This document shows, piece by piece, positions 47,284-56,963 of a DNA stretch of 64,000 bases. This stretch comes from Tolypocladium sp. Sup5 PDA-1 (taxonomy: Eukaryota > Ascomycota > Sordariomycetes > Hypocreales > Ophiocordycipitaceae). Numbering within the stretch: position 1 is the stretch's first letter; every line of letters starts with the position of its first letter. The notes under the pieces were generated by a model. The model made no database searches. It saw only the letters and a program-made list of their open reading frames with translations, and was not told the origin of the DNA. The stretch covers positions 62,001 to 126,000 of the forward strand of contig JPHH03000013.1 in assembly GCA_000750105.3 (NCBI GenBank), given 5' to 3'. The position numbers and the translations under genes were made by a program.

Positions 47284-48284
47284 ATGCCTTGGAAGGACCG
47301 ATTTCAGCGCGTGAAGCAGGAATGGGACAGCATGGTATCGCCGCAAGAGTCGCACGACTCGCAACCCCACTCGGAGCAGCCTCCGCCGCCACCGCCGGCC
47401 CATACTCGACCACCGGCGGGCGACCAGGCGTACTGGAGACCTCGGTTCCAGCCTGACGTTCCCGTCACCGACGACTGGGACGCAAAGATTGGAAACGGAC
47501 CCGATGGCTGGGGGAACCAGGAGCTGCAGCACTATACCGCGGCTCCCGAGAACGCCTTTCAGTAGGTGCACCAGCTGCCGTTCTCAATAGAGTTCAATGG
47601 GTCCATGCCGGGCTAACTGATAACTCCAACAGCACTCCAGACGGCAGGCTCGTGGTCCGCGCCATCGCGGACAATGCCGCGCCTAGCCCAGAGCAGCGAT
47701 ACACCTCTGCTCGGCTGGTGAGCCGACAGAAGCTGGATCGCGATAGAGGCGTGCTGACGGCCGTCATCATCTCCCCCTGCGCGGAGGGCATCTGGCCCGC
47801 CTTCTGGCTCCTCCCGGAAGAGCCGTTCTCGTGGCCGGTAGACGGCGAAATCGACATCGCCGAGACCTGGAACGGAGACCGCGAAAACAGGTCCTGCCTT
47901 CATTGGGGCTTCCACCACGAGCCGCAGAAGCACCGCGTCTTGGGGACCAAGATCCACGACATGCATGCCCGCCCCGTGCGGTACGACTTTGCGTGGGATC
48001 AGCCTGGTGGGCAGCCAGGCCAGGGAAGGATGGTCTGGTACATTGACGGCCGGCCGGTCATGAAGGCTGAGATCCCAGAGGGCACGCGGCCGATGCGGGA
48101 CATGACGATTCTGCTCAACGTGGCCATGGGGGGCAACGTCTGCGCGGGCAGGACGCCGGCGCATGGCCAGTACGACATGGTTGTCAACACTCTCTTTCTG
48201 GCGGAGGAGCTGGATAACGGTGGCTGGAACCGCTTCGAGTACGACTGGGGGAACCCTGGCACGCCCTTGGGGAACACCTATTGA
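47284..48284 (+). CDS. GH16-like beta-glucanase/lectin fold protein without signal peptide
   Basis: Two exons (47284-47561, 47633-48284; intron 71 nt, GT-AG) give 309 residues. Residues about 30-50 are a Gln/Pro-rich linker. The jelly-roll domain begins near residue 55 (WRPRFQPDVPVTDDWDAKIG). The GH16 catalytic motif is intact: DGEIDIAETW with Glu165, Asp167 and Glu170. Substrate-cleft blocks GIWPAFWLLP, RMVWYIDGRPV and LLNVAMGGN fit glucan-active GH16 enzymes. The start MPWKDRFQRVKQEWD is charged and no signal peptide or membrane anchor is seen, unlike most family members, so the protein may be cytosolic or unconventionally exported. The substrate (beta-1,3 or mixed-linkage glucan) is inferred from the family. 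Confidence 0.9.
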
Positions 48285-49248
48285 GCAGACAAGTAATTTT
48301 CTTGGGCTAGGTGTTGAACGTGCTAAGGATGGGGCGGCGGGGAGCAAAGGCGAAGAATGGATATCCTCTCAGCCGACTGCGTTATCCTTGAAGACTTTTT
48401 CTTAGCAGGCAGTTTCTTAGCAGTACTGAATGATTTTGCGGGGTTCGCGGATACCGTACGGACTACAAGGCTCTCAATGTTGAAACATCGCGGCGTGGAG
48501 TCTTTTGTGTTGTGCCGATGCCTACACGCGATTCCACGAGGCTGAGGGACACAAACGCGGGCAACTAGGACAACAAACGCTCAGCAAGCCGACCTGAGCT
48601 TCAAGACAAGTGATATTGGCAACGTGAAGGGGTCTGGCATTCGGACGGAGAAGCGGGAGCCATGATTACTCGCTGAAGCAGACCGAGCCTCTGCTCCCGC
48701 CGGCCACGGCCAAAGACCGAGGGGCTACCGCAATTGCTTGTTGGTGACGAGTTTTCCATGTGCATATGGAAGTGGTCACATTTCGCGCCCAGCCACCTGG
48801 TTACAAGGATGTAGTCAGACACAACTTCACAACCAACAGCCCTCCCAACACAGTCTACGGGGCAATTAGCCGTTCAGCGAACCACCGCCACACCCTTGCA
48901 TCTTCAAACCCCGGCCCGCTGCAAAAGCCAGTTTCGGCCGGGGACTACTCCGTAGGTACGAAGTATGTCCGTATCCGTAGTCCTCGGCCGTTTGTGGCTC
49001 TCAAGCTTCACCACCCGAGCACCAGCCGCACCGTTGCAGCCCCGATTCTCCAGTCAACAAATCGGAGCTACAATCGACTTCGTTTTGCCTGCCCGTACCA
49101 ACTCATCCTTTGTGATGGTCACGGACATGAACTTGGGTAGAGGTGCGTCAAGCTTGTCGATGGCGCCATTGAGCTGGAGCCTGGCTGGGGTGCGCAACCA
49201 CTTCATATGCGACTCCACAAACCAGCAGACACTTGCATACTCGTACAA

Positions 49249-49276
49249 CAACCAACAACCAACAACCAACAACCAA
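49249..49276 (+). repeat. Heptanucleotide array (CAACCAA)x4
   Basis: Four exact 7-bp units; a related CCAACAG array precedes the amidohydrolase start at 18222-18242. Confidence 0.9.
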
Positions 49277-49384
49277 TGCAACGTCATGAGAAACTCTTAC
49301 TCGTAGACTGTAGTGACTGTACCAAAGCGTCGGGATCGAGGCGCATCTCTTTCCCCCCTCGGTTACTCCGTACTCTCGTCAGAA

Positions 49385-49588
49385 ATGCCTTTTATCCAAT
49401 GGCTGTTTATGGAATGGCCATTTGTTGAAATGAAGCCAGAAATGGCTGTTGAAATGAAGCCAGAAATGGCTGTCGAAGTGAAGCTAGAACTGGCTCATCG
49501 CCAAAAGCACATGGTCTGTTGGTTGAGCAGGCATGTATTCGTACTTAAAGGGGTCCCCCCGCTTCCCACTGCTCTTGTATTCGATTAA
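49385..49588 (+). CDS. Possible 67-residue orphan peptide with octapeptide repeats
   Basis: An ATG frame (MPFIQWLFMEWPF) continues into VEMKPEMA twice and a diverged third copy VEVKLELA, then runs to a TAA just before the next gene. The repeat (49423-49494) is 24 bp, so the frame is kept, and copy 3 differs by changes that leave the frame open. No homology is known. It may be a short expressed peptide or a chance frame over a minisatellite. Confidence 0.25.
   Translation: MPFIQWLFMEWPFVEMKPEMAVEMKPEMAVEVKLELAHRQKHMVCWLSRHVFVLKGVPPLPTALVFD
49423..49494 (+). repeat. 24-bp tandem repeat, three copies
   Basis: Copies 1 and 2 (49423-49446, 49447-49470) are identical; copy 3 (49471-49494) has four substitutions. 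Confidence 0.9.
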
Positions 49589-49661
49589 CAGCCACCATAA
49601 CAAAGGTCATCCCCATGTTGTTCCTTGCTCGAGTATCCGTACGACTTTTTTAAACCACACA

Positions 49662-52081
49662 ATGTTTCCAAATCAGCAAGCCGACCGGCAGTCCCATCCC
49701 CGGTACCATGGCCAGCCCTTCACTGGCCAGCAGCAGGGCATGGCACACGGCTATTACCCCAACGCGCCATTTCAGAATGCACCCACGGCGAGTAGCAATC
49801 ATCAACAAGTCGCTCCTGGCGGGCATCTCTAGTCGTCGGGCTAAGGTCCTCCACCTGCACTCGTCTAAGTTCATCAGGCACCAAACGCATTCAATAGGCT
49901 TGTCCCCAGCCCGGGCTCGCATCAACTGAGCGATGAGGACGAGCAAGGCCCAAAATCATCGGATAACCTTGATGACTTGTTCGCTAATCTCAAGCCCCGT
50001 TGGGACTTGGATTTTAAAGATTTCGTGGTACCTGACACCTCTACTGCATCCGATAATGGGTCCTCATGCGCGCCGGACGCCGACGGACGGGCGGGAGAAG
50101 CGTCGTATCGCCACCTTCAAGTGCCTAAGCAGCTGCGACACAAGCTGGCACACATGGTATACCGAAAATATCCCCATATGACGAGGGCCCCGCAGCCCCC
50201 GGTGCTCCCTTCCGACGAAGTCTTGAGTTTCCTGCTCCAGAATCACTTCATACAAGCGCAGCGACGCTACGACAACTGGATTCATCTGCCGTCGCTTGAT
50301 CTAGAAAGCGCCACGCCGGAACTCGTCGGTGCCCTCATTGCTGATGGAGCCACAAAGGTGCCTTCTCCATGCATTTGGGAATTCGGCTATGCCCTTTGCG
50401 AAGTTGTGTACTACAGCCTGATAAAAGATGACAAGGTGAGCACATGTCAAATGCTTGAATGAGTCGACCAACTTGTGGCTGATTGCCTCCTCTCTTCCTC
50501 ATCTAGGATTTTAACAAAGTACTCATAACGCAACAATCAGCCCAAGCCCTCATACTCTGTCTCGAGATTGGTGAATGGAGCGGGTGTAGCCGAGCGACCA
50601 AGGCGAGCGACAACATGACACAATTCTTCACACGTGTAAGTGTGCGATGGCGCTGGAGTCCTCATGAAGGGCGGCTTCTGAAACTCATCTTAGATTTTCC
50701 AAACCGGGAACACGCCCGCAGTCGACGACGGCGCAGGGGCGGAACCTGCAGAAGCGGACCAGGCCCATGACGTGGAGAGGAAATGGGGAAGATTCAAAGC
50801 CCGAGAGTCATTGAAGAGGTTCGACGACAGCGCCGCGCACCTAAATACACGTTGTGGATTCTGACTTGAGGTGTCAGGCTTTTGATTCACCACTTTCTGC
50901 TGGATATCCAGACGTGCGTCTGGCTTAGCAAAAGGCCCTCGACGCGGTTCCAGAATCTGGACTTCACCCCTCCTGCGTCCCACGACTTGTGGAACGCCAA
51001 AACCGCGGAGGAATGGCGGGATATCTACCGTTCGAAGGGGGAGCTACTGAAGTTTGACAATTTGCCAAGGATTGGAGACTACCCAGACGTTCACCTTGAT
51101 GGTTTTGACTGGAATCACCAGTTTGACGCACCGTTGTGCGATATCGCCTACACCTACAGCAGTTGGAATCGCGTCTATGACCACCAGAACGACAAGCTAC
51201 GCGACCCCGAAACTGGCACGCCTCAAGAATCGTACGGCAACGATCCAGCCTGTACAAAGACATTGCGAGATGCCTTGACGAGCCAGGCGGGCCCCCGGGG
51301 TCCTAGGCTTCTCGATTGCAACGCCGCCTTGCTTTTACACTTGCTTCGAGTGACCTTTCACATCAGCCAGCGAGAGCTCCTGGCTCTCCGTGGTGTGAAT
51401 ACACGCGAATCCTTTGATTTGGCCCGGCTAAAGGTCCAAACGACGTCGACGAGGCAAGACGCGAGGGGGGCCATATGGCACGCGGGCCAGATACTGCACC
51501 ACGCCCGACTCATGGAACCAGGGGCTCTGGGCGGCATCAACGCGGCCGCGGTCTACTTTGCCACCCTGACGCTGTGGGCGTACAGCAGAGTGTCCGGTCC
51601 AAGCTCACCCCATGGCGCTCCGGAAGGCAGGGCGACCGAGGACGCAGCAATGGTCTTGCTGGACGGGGAGGACGACGACAAGGCAGCGGCTTTCCGAGAG
51701 CACAACCGTGGCGTGCCAGGGCTGCGTCAAGCTGCAGATGGAACCCCGGTTGCGCTGTATCACAACCCAGGCCAGGTGCTGGGCATCGGCGCGAGGATCC
51801 TGCGCAACAACTTCTATGGACATAACGAGGATGGCAAGTTGCCGCCGTTGGTCCAAGCCGTGGAAAGGGGGCTGCTGGGCTTGGTACCAAAACCGCGAGT
51901 TGGTCTAGGAGAATCTGTTGTATTGTCACTTAAGCGATCTTTTTCATTGATAGATGAGCACCTTTCGGAACTACAAGAAGATGAGCATAGGCTTAGGTCT
52001 ATGTTCAGAGGCTTGACTGCCGAGGAGGGTTGCCAGGGGCAGGGCAGCGGACAGCGGGCGGCTGGCAGCTGCCACGATTAG
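49662..52081 (+). CDS. Fungal transcription-factor-like protein (MHR-type region), possibly nonsense-damaged
   Basis: The frame starts MFPNQQADRQSHPRYHG. Exons are read as 49662-49808, 49878-50435, 50507-50635, 50694-50818 and 50878-52081 (720 residues). Between 49809 and 49877 the same frame has three stop codons (49830 TAG, 49842 TAA, 49866 TAA). Either this is a 69-nt phase-0 intron with a weak GTCGCT donor, or the gene carries nonsense changes. The other introns are normal GT-AG. Blocks such as DLFANLKPRWDLDFKDF, RAPQPPVLPSDEVLSFLLQ, WEFGYALCEVVYYSL, LILCLEIGEWSGCSRAT, AKTAEEWRDIYRSKG and IWHAGQILHHARL resemble the middle homology region of fungal C2H2/C6 regulators. No zinc finger is seen at the N-terminus. 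The last 60 residues look unlike the rest. Role as a regulator is inference. Confidence 0.6.
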
Positions 52082-52326
52082 GTGCCTTGTTTCTGCGGCT
52101 GCCTTGTTTTTGTTTTCCTCGAGCTCTTAATTCAAAATCCCCCCCCCCTCTCTCTCTCCCTTTCTCGTCACACACCATATTCGCTCTCTCTCTTCACGCG
52201 CCCCTCTCGTCTCCCGCAGCCTCATCACACTCCCATTTCTTCATCGCTTCGTGCATCCATACCTACGCGTCGGTGTCGAGCGCCCCTGAAACCAGCTACA
52301 GAAGCTCTCTGCAGCCCGTGGACATA

Positions 52327-53811
52327 ATGTACGTCGCGTTGCGGCTTCACCTCGAGGAGGTTGACCGTTTTCTCACCATGGTAGCAGCGCAGGGCAATAT
52401 GCTCGTCCCAGCGCAGGAGAACACGGCCGTCCAGGAGGAGAATAGCGCGGTCACCCCGGAGCAGGGCGCGACGACTGTCCAGCAGGAAGGCAAGATGATT
52501 GCCCAGGACGAAGACAAGACGGTCACGCAGGGAGCAGACAACAAGCCAGCCCAGGAAGAAGGCAACGTGCTCGTTAAGGAGGAAGGCAAGAACCCTGACC
52601 AGGAAGACGACAAGGAGCCAGCCGAGGAAGAAGACGAGGTGATTCCCCAGGAAGAAGGTAAGGTGATCTTCCCGGAAGCAGGCAAGGTGATCGCCCAGGG
52701 AGAAGGCGAGATGGCTACCCAGGAAGAAGACTCGGGTCTCGTCTACCAGCGCGCCATGGCGCCCCAGATCACCAAGCACTTTGAGAACAACAGCCAGATG
52801 TTTGCAGCCCCCCTCTCCAAGGCTGACTACATGGACGTGCAGCGTCGCCTGTCCGAGACAGAAGCCAGCACCGAGAAGACGGCCTACTGGGTCATCTTCC
52901 ACCGCGACGACCCCGAGACCATCATCTGCAGCTGCACGACATACCTGCGCGACGCCGTCATGAACCAGGGCCACGGCATGCAGCCCGTCACCGCCGTTGT
53001 CATCTCGGACCTTTTCACCCTCCCCGAGCACCGCCGGAAGGGCATGGCGACGATGCTGCTCAAGGCGGTCCAGGGGACGCTGGACCACGGCGTGAAGAAG
53101 AGGATCGAGTTCAGCATCATCTACAGCGACCGGAACCCCGATTTCTACCATCGCCTCGGCTGGAAGCAGCAGCCTGCGACGCACCTCCGCATCGTGCTCG
53201 GCAAGAACACCGTCGAGCTGCCGGCTGAGACGGATGAGCTCAAGTACTCCCGCCTCCCGCGGCTGGCCCAGTTCGCCAAGCAGGACATCAACATGACCAA
53301 GTGTCGCCTCTCGGCGAAGCGCGAAAAGGGCAAGGTGTATGCCCAGATTCTGCCCGCGCAGAAGCTCACGCGCTGGCACGCGGCTCGCTCCCTCATCATG
53401 AAGGGCCACCTGCTCAAGCGCGACGACAAGGAGGGCGGCTGGCTCGGGGCCTTGTTCACCAACGACCAGACCGGGGCCGAGGTCGTCGCCTGGTGGACGG
53501 CCGACTTTCGCTCTCGCAGGCTGTACATTGGCCGGCTGGCCTCGACGCGCCTCAAGGGCACGGAGAACGAGATCAAGACGGTGCTCAAGGTGGCTGCCGC
53601 CGAAGCGGCCTCGCTGGGGTTCCGAGAGGTGGTGCTGTGGGAGCCGGCGGATCAGGTCGTCAAGGGCGCATCGCTGCTGGTCGAGGAGCTGGGCCAGGGA
53701 GCGCGCGTCGTTGTCGAGGAGCGCTCGGACATGGTGCCTTGCCTGCGATGGAACGGCGGCGAGGAAAAGGAAGGAGGCCTGGTGGATGCTCAGTTCTACG
53801 GCTGGATCTAG
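52327..53811 (+). CDS. LYC1: LYC1-like GNAT acetyltransferase with octapeptide-repeat extension
   Basis: A single exon of 494 residues. From about residue 144 (MAPQITKHFENNSQMFAAPL) the protein follows LYC1-type lysine/GNAT acetyltransferases: TAYWVIFHRDDPETI, the acetyl-CoA loop VISDLFTLPEHRRKGMATML with the R/Q-x-x-G-x-A/G pattern, FYHRLGWK, and the C-terminal LYC1 region (VAWWTADFRSRRLYIGRL to QFYGWI). LYC1 in Yarrowia acetylates lysine during its catabolism; the substrate here is inferred. Residues 25-136 are a different thing: about fourteen 8-residue units with the consensus x-[IVP]-x-Q-E-E-G-K, strongly acidic. Met144 could be the ancestral start, but the upstream ATG at 52327 is in frame with no stop between. 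The promoter is short (245 bp). Confidence 0.85.
   Translation: MYVALRLHLEEVDRFLTMVAAQGNMLVPAQENTAVQEENSAVTPEQGATTVQQEGKMIAQDEDKTVTQGADNKPAQEEGNVLVKEEGKNPDQEDDKEPAEEEDEVIPQEEGKVIFPEAGKVIAQGEGEMATQEEDSGLVYQRAMAPQITKHFENNSQMFAAPLSKADYMDVQRRLSETEASTEKTAYWVIFHRDDPETIICSCTTYLRDAVMNQGHGMQPVTAVVISDLFTLPEHRRKGMATMLLKAVQGTLDHGVKKRIEFSIIYSDRNPDFYHRLGWKQQPATHLRIVLGKNTVELPAETDELKYSRLPRLAQFAKQDINMTKCRLSAKREKGKVYAQILPAQKLTRWHAARSLIMKGHLLKRDDKEGGWLGALFTNDQTGAEVVAWWTADFRSRRLYIGRLASTRLKGTENEIKTVLKVAAAEAASLGFREVVLWEPADQVVKGASLLVEELGQGARVVVEERSDMVPCLRWNGGEEKEGGLVDAQFYGWI
52399..52734 (+). repeat. 24-nt coding minisatellite (octapeptide array) in the LYC1-like gene
   Basis: Fourteen diverged 24-nt units code residues 25-136; well-kept examples are VIPQEEGK, TTVQQEGK, KPAQEEGN and VLVKEEGK. 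Confidence 0.8.
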
Positions 53812-54499
53812 ATGTGTTGGCGACGTTGGCGGAGAGGGAGTGAAGGAGAGATGTCCCCAGGGTGTACGTGCGGAATGGATTCGACACGCACTCTGGATTC
53901 CAGGGTCCAGAGTTGTATAGTATCGATGTTGCCTCGCATGCAGGCTTTAGGGTAATTGTTCTCTTTGAGGTTCTCTGGCTATTTGTTGCGGGACTTGCGA
54001 AGTTGCGCCAACCTCTGGGTTTGTCAAACGGAAGTCGGCAATGGAGCATCCACAACACCGAGGTATTGCAGGGGTTACGCATGTGTAACTGGGGGTTCCT
54101 TGCGTAAATGGAGATTGCTTGTCTCCGAGTCAACTCCGGATCTGTGTTCCTGAATCTGCCGTGTGACCGTGATCATGCACTTTATACCCAGGGATTCGTC
54201 TGTTGTATTGCCCACAGCTTCAGCATGAGATCACGGTGCGGTCAATTGAAGCTACTACAAGAGACGGCTTCCTTCACCTTGATGATAGTCCATGTCGGCA
54301 TTTAGCCATTACATCATCCATCCATGAAGCTCTACTCAATGGACCCTCTGCCGAACCCCGCCCCCACCAGAGCTCCAAAGAGGCCAAGACCCCCTCCATG
54401 ACGACAAACAACATCATTATCAACCCCCGCCGCCCCGTGCAGGTGCCGCTTCCGGCTTCTTCCTCGCACATCACTTCACTTCCCATCCTTTGTAACTCC
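53812..54499. other. Intergenic region / dienelactone hydrolase leader
   Basis: This is 688 bp. The dienelactone hydrolase frame is open upstream of 54500 with another in-frame ATG at 54398 (MTTNNIIINPRRP), so the true start may lie inside this stretch. No other gene is seen. Confidence 0.4.
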
Positions 54500-55637
54500 A
54501 TGACCGGAACCCTCCCTCGAGGCACCCCTTCTTCCACGTCCAAAGCCCTACGGTCAGCACTGCGCGGTAGCTGTAACCACACAGCTCGCCTCTCTTCCAC
54601 CGCAGCTCAGCGAGCATCGCCCAGCACCCACGCGCAGCTCCCACGCCCGCGGCACAGCTTCGCAACACAGCCGCCCAACATGTCGACCATGCCAGCGTCC
54701 CACGGCCACAGCGCGGCCTGCTGCAGCATCCCGCCCATCGTGTCCAAGGGCTACAAGCCCAAGGGCAAATACGAGGAGCTTGGCGGCTACAAGACCTGCA
54801 AGACCCCTTCCCCGCGAGTGGTGATCGGGGTGGACGGGACGTGCTGACATTGTGGGATGGAAAGACGTGACTGGCCCTGCCGACGCCACCAAGGCCATCG
54901 TCCTCATCTACGACATCTTTGGCTACTTTGACCAGACGGTCCAGGGCGCCGACATCCTGGCCTACGGCGACGACGCGCAAAAGTACAGGGTCTTTATCCC
55001 GGACTGGTTCAAGGGCGAGCCCTGCCCTATTGAGTGGTGAGTACCCAGGCAACTACAAACCTTCGACTGCCGTCTGTGGGCTGCGATATCAGATGCTGAC
55101 CGTTGCCAGGTACCCCCCCAACACCGAGGAAAAGAAAAAGAAGCTCGGCAACTTCTTCGGCACCTACCCACCCCCCAAGATCGCCGGCCTCGTCCCGGAC
55201 TACGTCAAGGCCCTCAAGGACAAGAACCCCTCCCTCTCCAAGTTCGGCATCCTCGGCGTAAGCACCCCCCCTCATACGGTTCCCATCATTCGCTGACGCG
55301 GCAGCAGATGTGCTGGGGCGGCAAGGTCGTCGCCCTCGCCACCAAGGCCGCCACCAACCCCTTCTCCATCGCCGCCTCGATCCACCCGGCCATGGTCGAC
55401 GCCGCCGACGCCGACGGCATCAAGATCCCCTTCACGCTGCTGGCGTCCGGGGACGAGCCCGCCGCCGACGTCAAGAAGTTCGAGGACGCCCTCACGGTGC
55501 CCAAGCACGTCGAGATCTTTGCCGACCAGATCCACGGCTGGATGGCCGCCCGCGGCGACCTGAGCGACGACCGCGTCAGGAAGGAGTATGAGCGCGGGTA
55601 CAAGACCGTCTTGGACTTCTTTGCCAAGCACTTTTAA
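54500..55637 (+). CDS. Dienelactone hydrolase family protein, likely mitochondrial form
   Basis: Exons 54500-54797, 54865-55036, 55110-55257 and 55308-55637 give 315 residues. Intron 1 is GC-AG (donor T/GCAAGA, acceptor GGAAAG); it is the only placement that joins GGYKT to YVTGPADATKAIV, the conserved sequence. Alpha/beta-hydrolase features: KAIVLIYDIFGYFDQT, nucleophile Cys in MCWGGKV, Asp in ASGDEPAAD and His in QIHGWMAARGD, the Cys-Asp-His triad of the family. The core starts at MSTMPASHGHSAACCSIPP (ATG 54680). The extra N-terminus from 54500 is rich in Arg, Ser and Thr with almost no acids (SKALRSALRGSCNHTARLSS), as expected for a mitochondrial presequence; alternative starts at 54398 and 54680 are possible. 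Substrate unknown; family members hydrolyse dienelactones or related esters. Confidence 0.9.
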
Positions 55638-55977
55638 AATTGTGGCGAGGGGATGTGATGGAATGACATGTGTAATCTGTTCCAAGTTATGCCCAACAAA
55701 GTTCCAAAATAGCAAAATACAACGCCGTCTGCAAGTAGTCATGTTAGCTCGTGGATGAGTTGCGAGTGAAAGACGCAAGTTTGAACATACCCATGCCCGG
55801 CGCCAAACGAGTATCCAAGGGGTCGTGTCCATTGTTGCTAGATATAATCATAACGTCGCCAAATGTAGTCCACACACCATTCGCTATTCCCCTATCGTCT
55901 CATCGTATCTATGGTGTATCTACCGTTTCTATGCACCCGTGACACCCGGATACAGGCCTGGGTTGCCGTCTCGGTCC
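55638..55977. other. Short convergent intergenic region
   Basis: This is 340 bp of 3' flank between the dienelactone hydrolase and PPTase genes. Nothing else is seen. Confidence 0.5.
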
Positions 55978-56963
55978 TTACCGTTTCGTCTCCCGCGCCG
56001 CCTCGGCGTCGGCCAGCACCTGGTCCATCTTCAGGTGGGTAAACGGCTTGGCCATGTCGGCGTCGCCCTCGGGCCCCTCGTACGCCTCGCCCCAGCGCAC
56101 GGCCGTGCAGACCATGTACTCGTCGAGCAGCCACTCGAGCCGCATGTCCACGTCGTCGACGCGCTTCTCGCGGAACCAAATCTCGAACCCGCGGTCCTCG
56201 GGGGGCGTCTCGCCGGGGGGCGCAAAGTAGCGCAGGTCCAGCTCGCGCAGCCACGAGGCCAACAGCGCGTCGCCCGTCATCTTGACGTAGCCCTCGCGCA
56301 GGCACCACAGCGCGTAGAAGTAGGCGAGCAGGCGGTCGAGGCGGACGAACGGCAGGGCCTTGAGGCGGGCGGCCTCTCCCGGGGAGAACACCTCGCCGTG
56401 GACGTCGACGTAGTGCGGCCAGCCGTCGGCGGCGATCATGGCGTGGTCGCGGGCGCGGCGCTCCGGGGGGCAGACGACGTCGACGCCGATGGAGGTGCCC
56501 GGGGGCGGGCCGTGGACGGCGAGCAGGACGACGAGGCCGGCCTGGTGCGAGACGTTGAAGAGCAGCGGCTCAGAGCCGTCGGGCAGCAGGAAGACGGGCT
56601 TGGTGCGGGCGTCGCGCGTCCACTTGGCCGCGTCCCAGCCGACGCCGCAGTAGGTGCTGATGGCGAGGCGCTTGAGCAGCGACGAGCCCAGCGCGAGCTT
56701 GGCGTCCTTGACGTGGTAGTAGCGCAGGACGTTGGCCTGCTCTTCGGGCGTGAGGAGGGCGAGGGCGCGTGAGGCCTGGCGGCAGCTGAGGTCAGCCCGG
56801 GTCTCGAGAGGCAGCATACGATGACGGAGACTCGAGGAGGGCCCTGACTTACCGCCGTCGGCAGGTCCTTGGTCTCCTTCGCCTCAGGCCACAGGTTGCG
56901 CGTGTCGAGCACCCACTTGACGACCGTCGTCGGGGTGCTCACGGGCACGCTCCGGCTACCCAT
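55978..56963 (-). CDS. npgA: 4'-phosphopantetheinyl transferase (Sfp/NpgA type)
   Basis: Two exons (56963-56853, 56775-55978; intron 77 nt, GT-AG) give 302 residues. Motif P1 region: KPVFLLPDGSEPLLFNVSHQ. Motif P2: IGVDVVCPPERR, with the Mg-binding Asp of GVD. Motif P3: FYALWCLREGYVKMTGDAL, where the usual W-x-x-K-E-A is W-C-L-R-E-G, a conservative Arg for Lys and Gly for Ala change, with the essential Glu and final Lys kept. The enzyme moves the phosphopantetheine arm of CoA onto carrier domains of polyketide and nonribosomal peptide synthetases and of aminoadipate reductase, so it governs secondary metabolism and lysine synthesis. The start MGSRSVPVSTPTTVVKWVLD is the family-typical N-terminus. 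No synthase gene lies in this window. Confidence 0.94.

Larger units (their letters stand above)
48285..49661. other. 1.4 kb intergenic region with several repeats
   Basis: It contains nonamer copies at 48946-48954 and 49364-49372, a CAACCAA heptamer array (49249-49276) and a 24-bp repeat inside a short open frame (49385-49588). No gene is firmly supported. Confidence 0.45.

Noticed and set aside
52225..53409. 394-codon minus-strand frame across the LYC1-like gene
   Set aside because: Antisense shadow; the plus strand carries the conserved acetyltransferase motifs.
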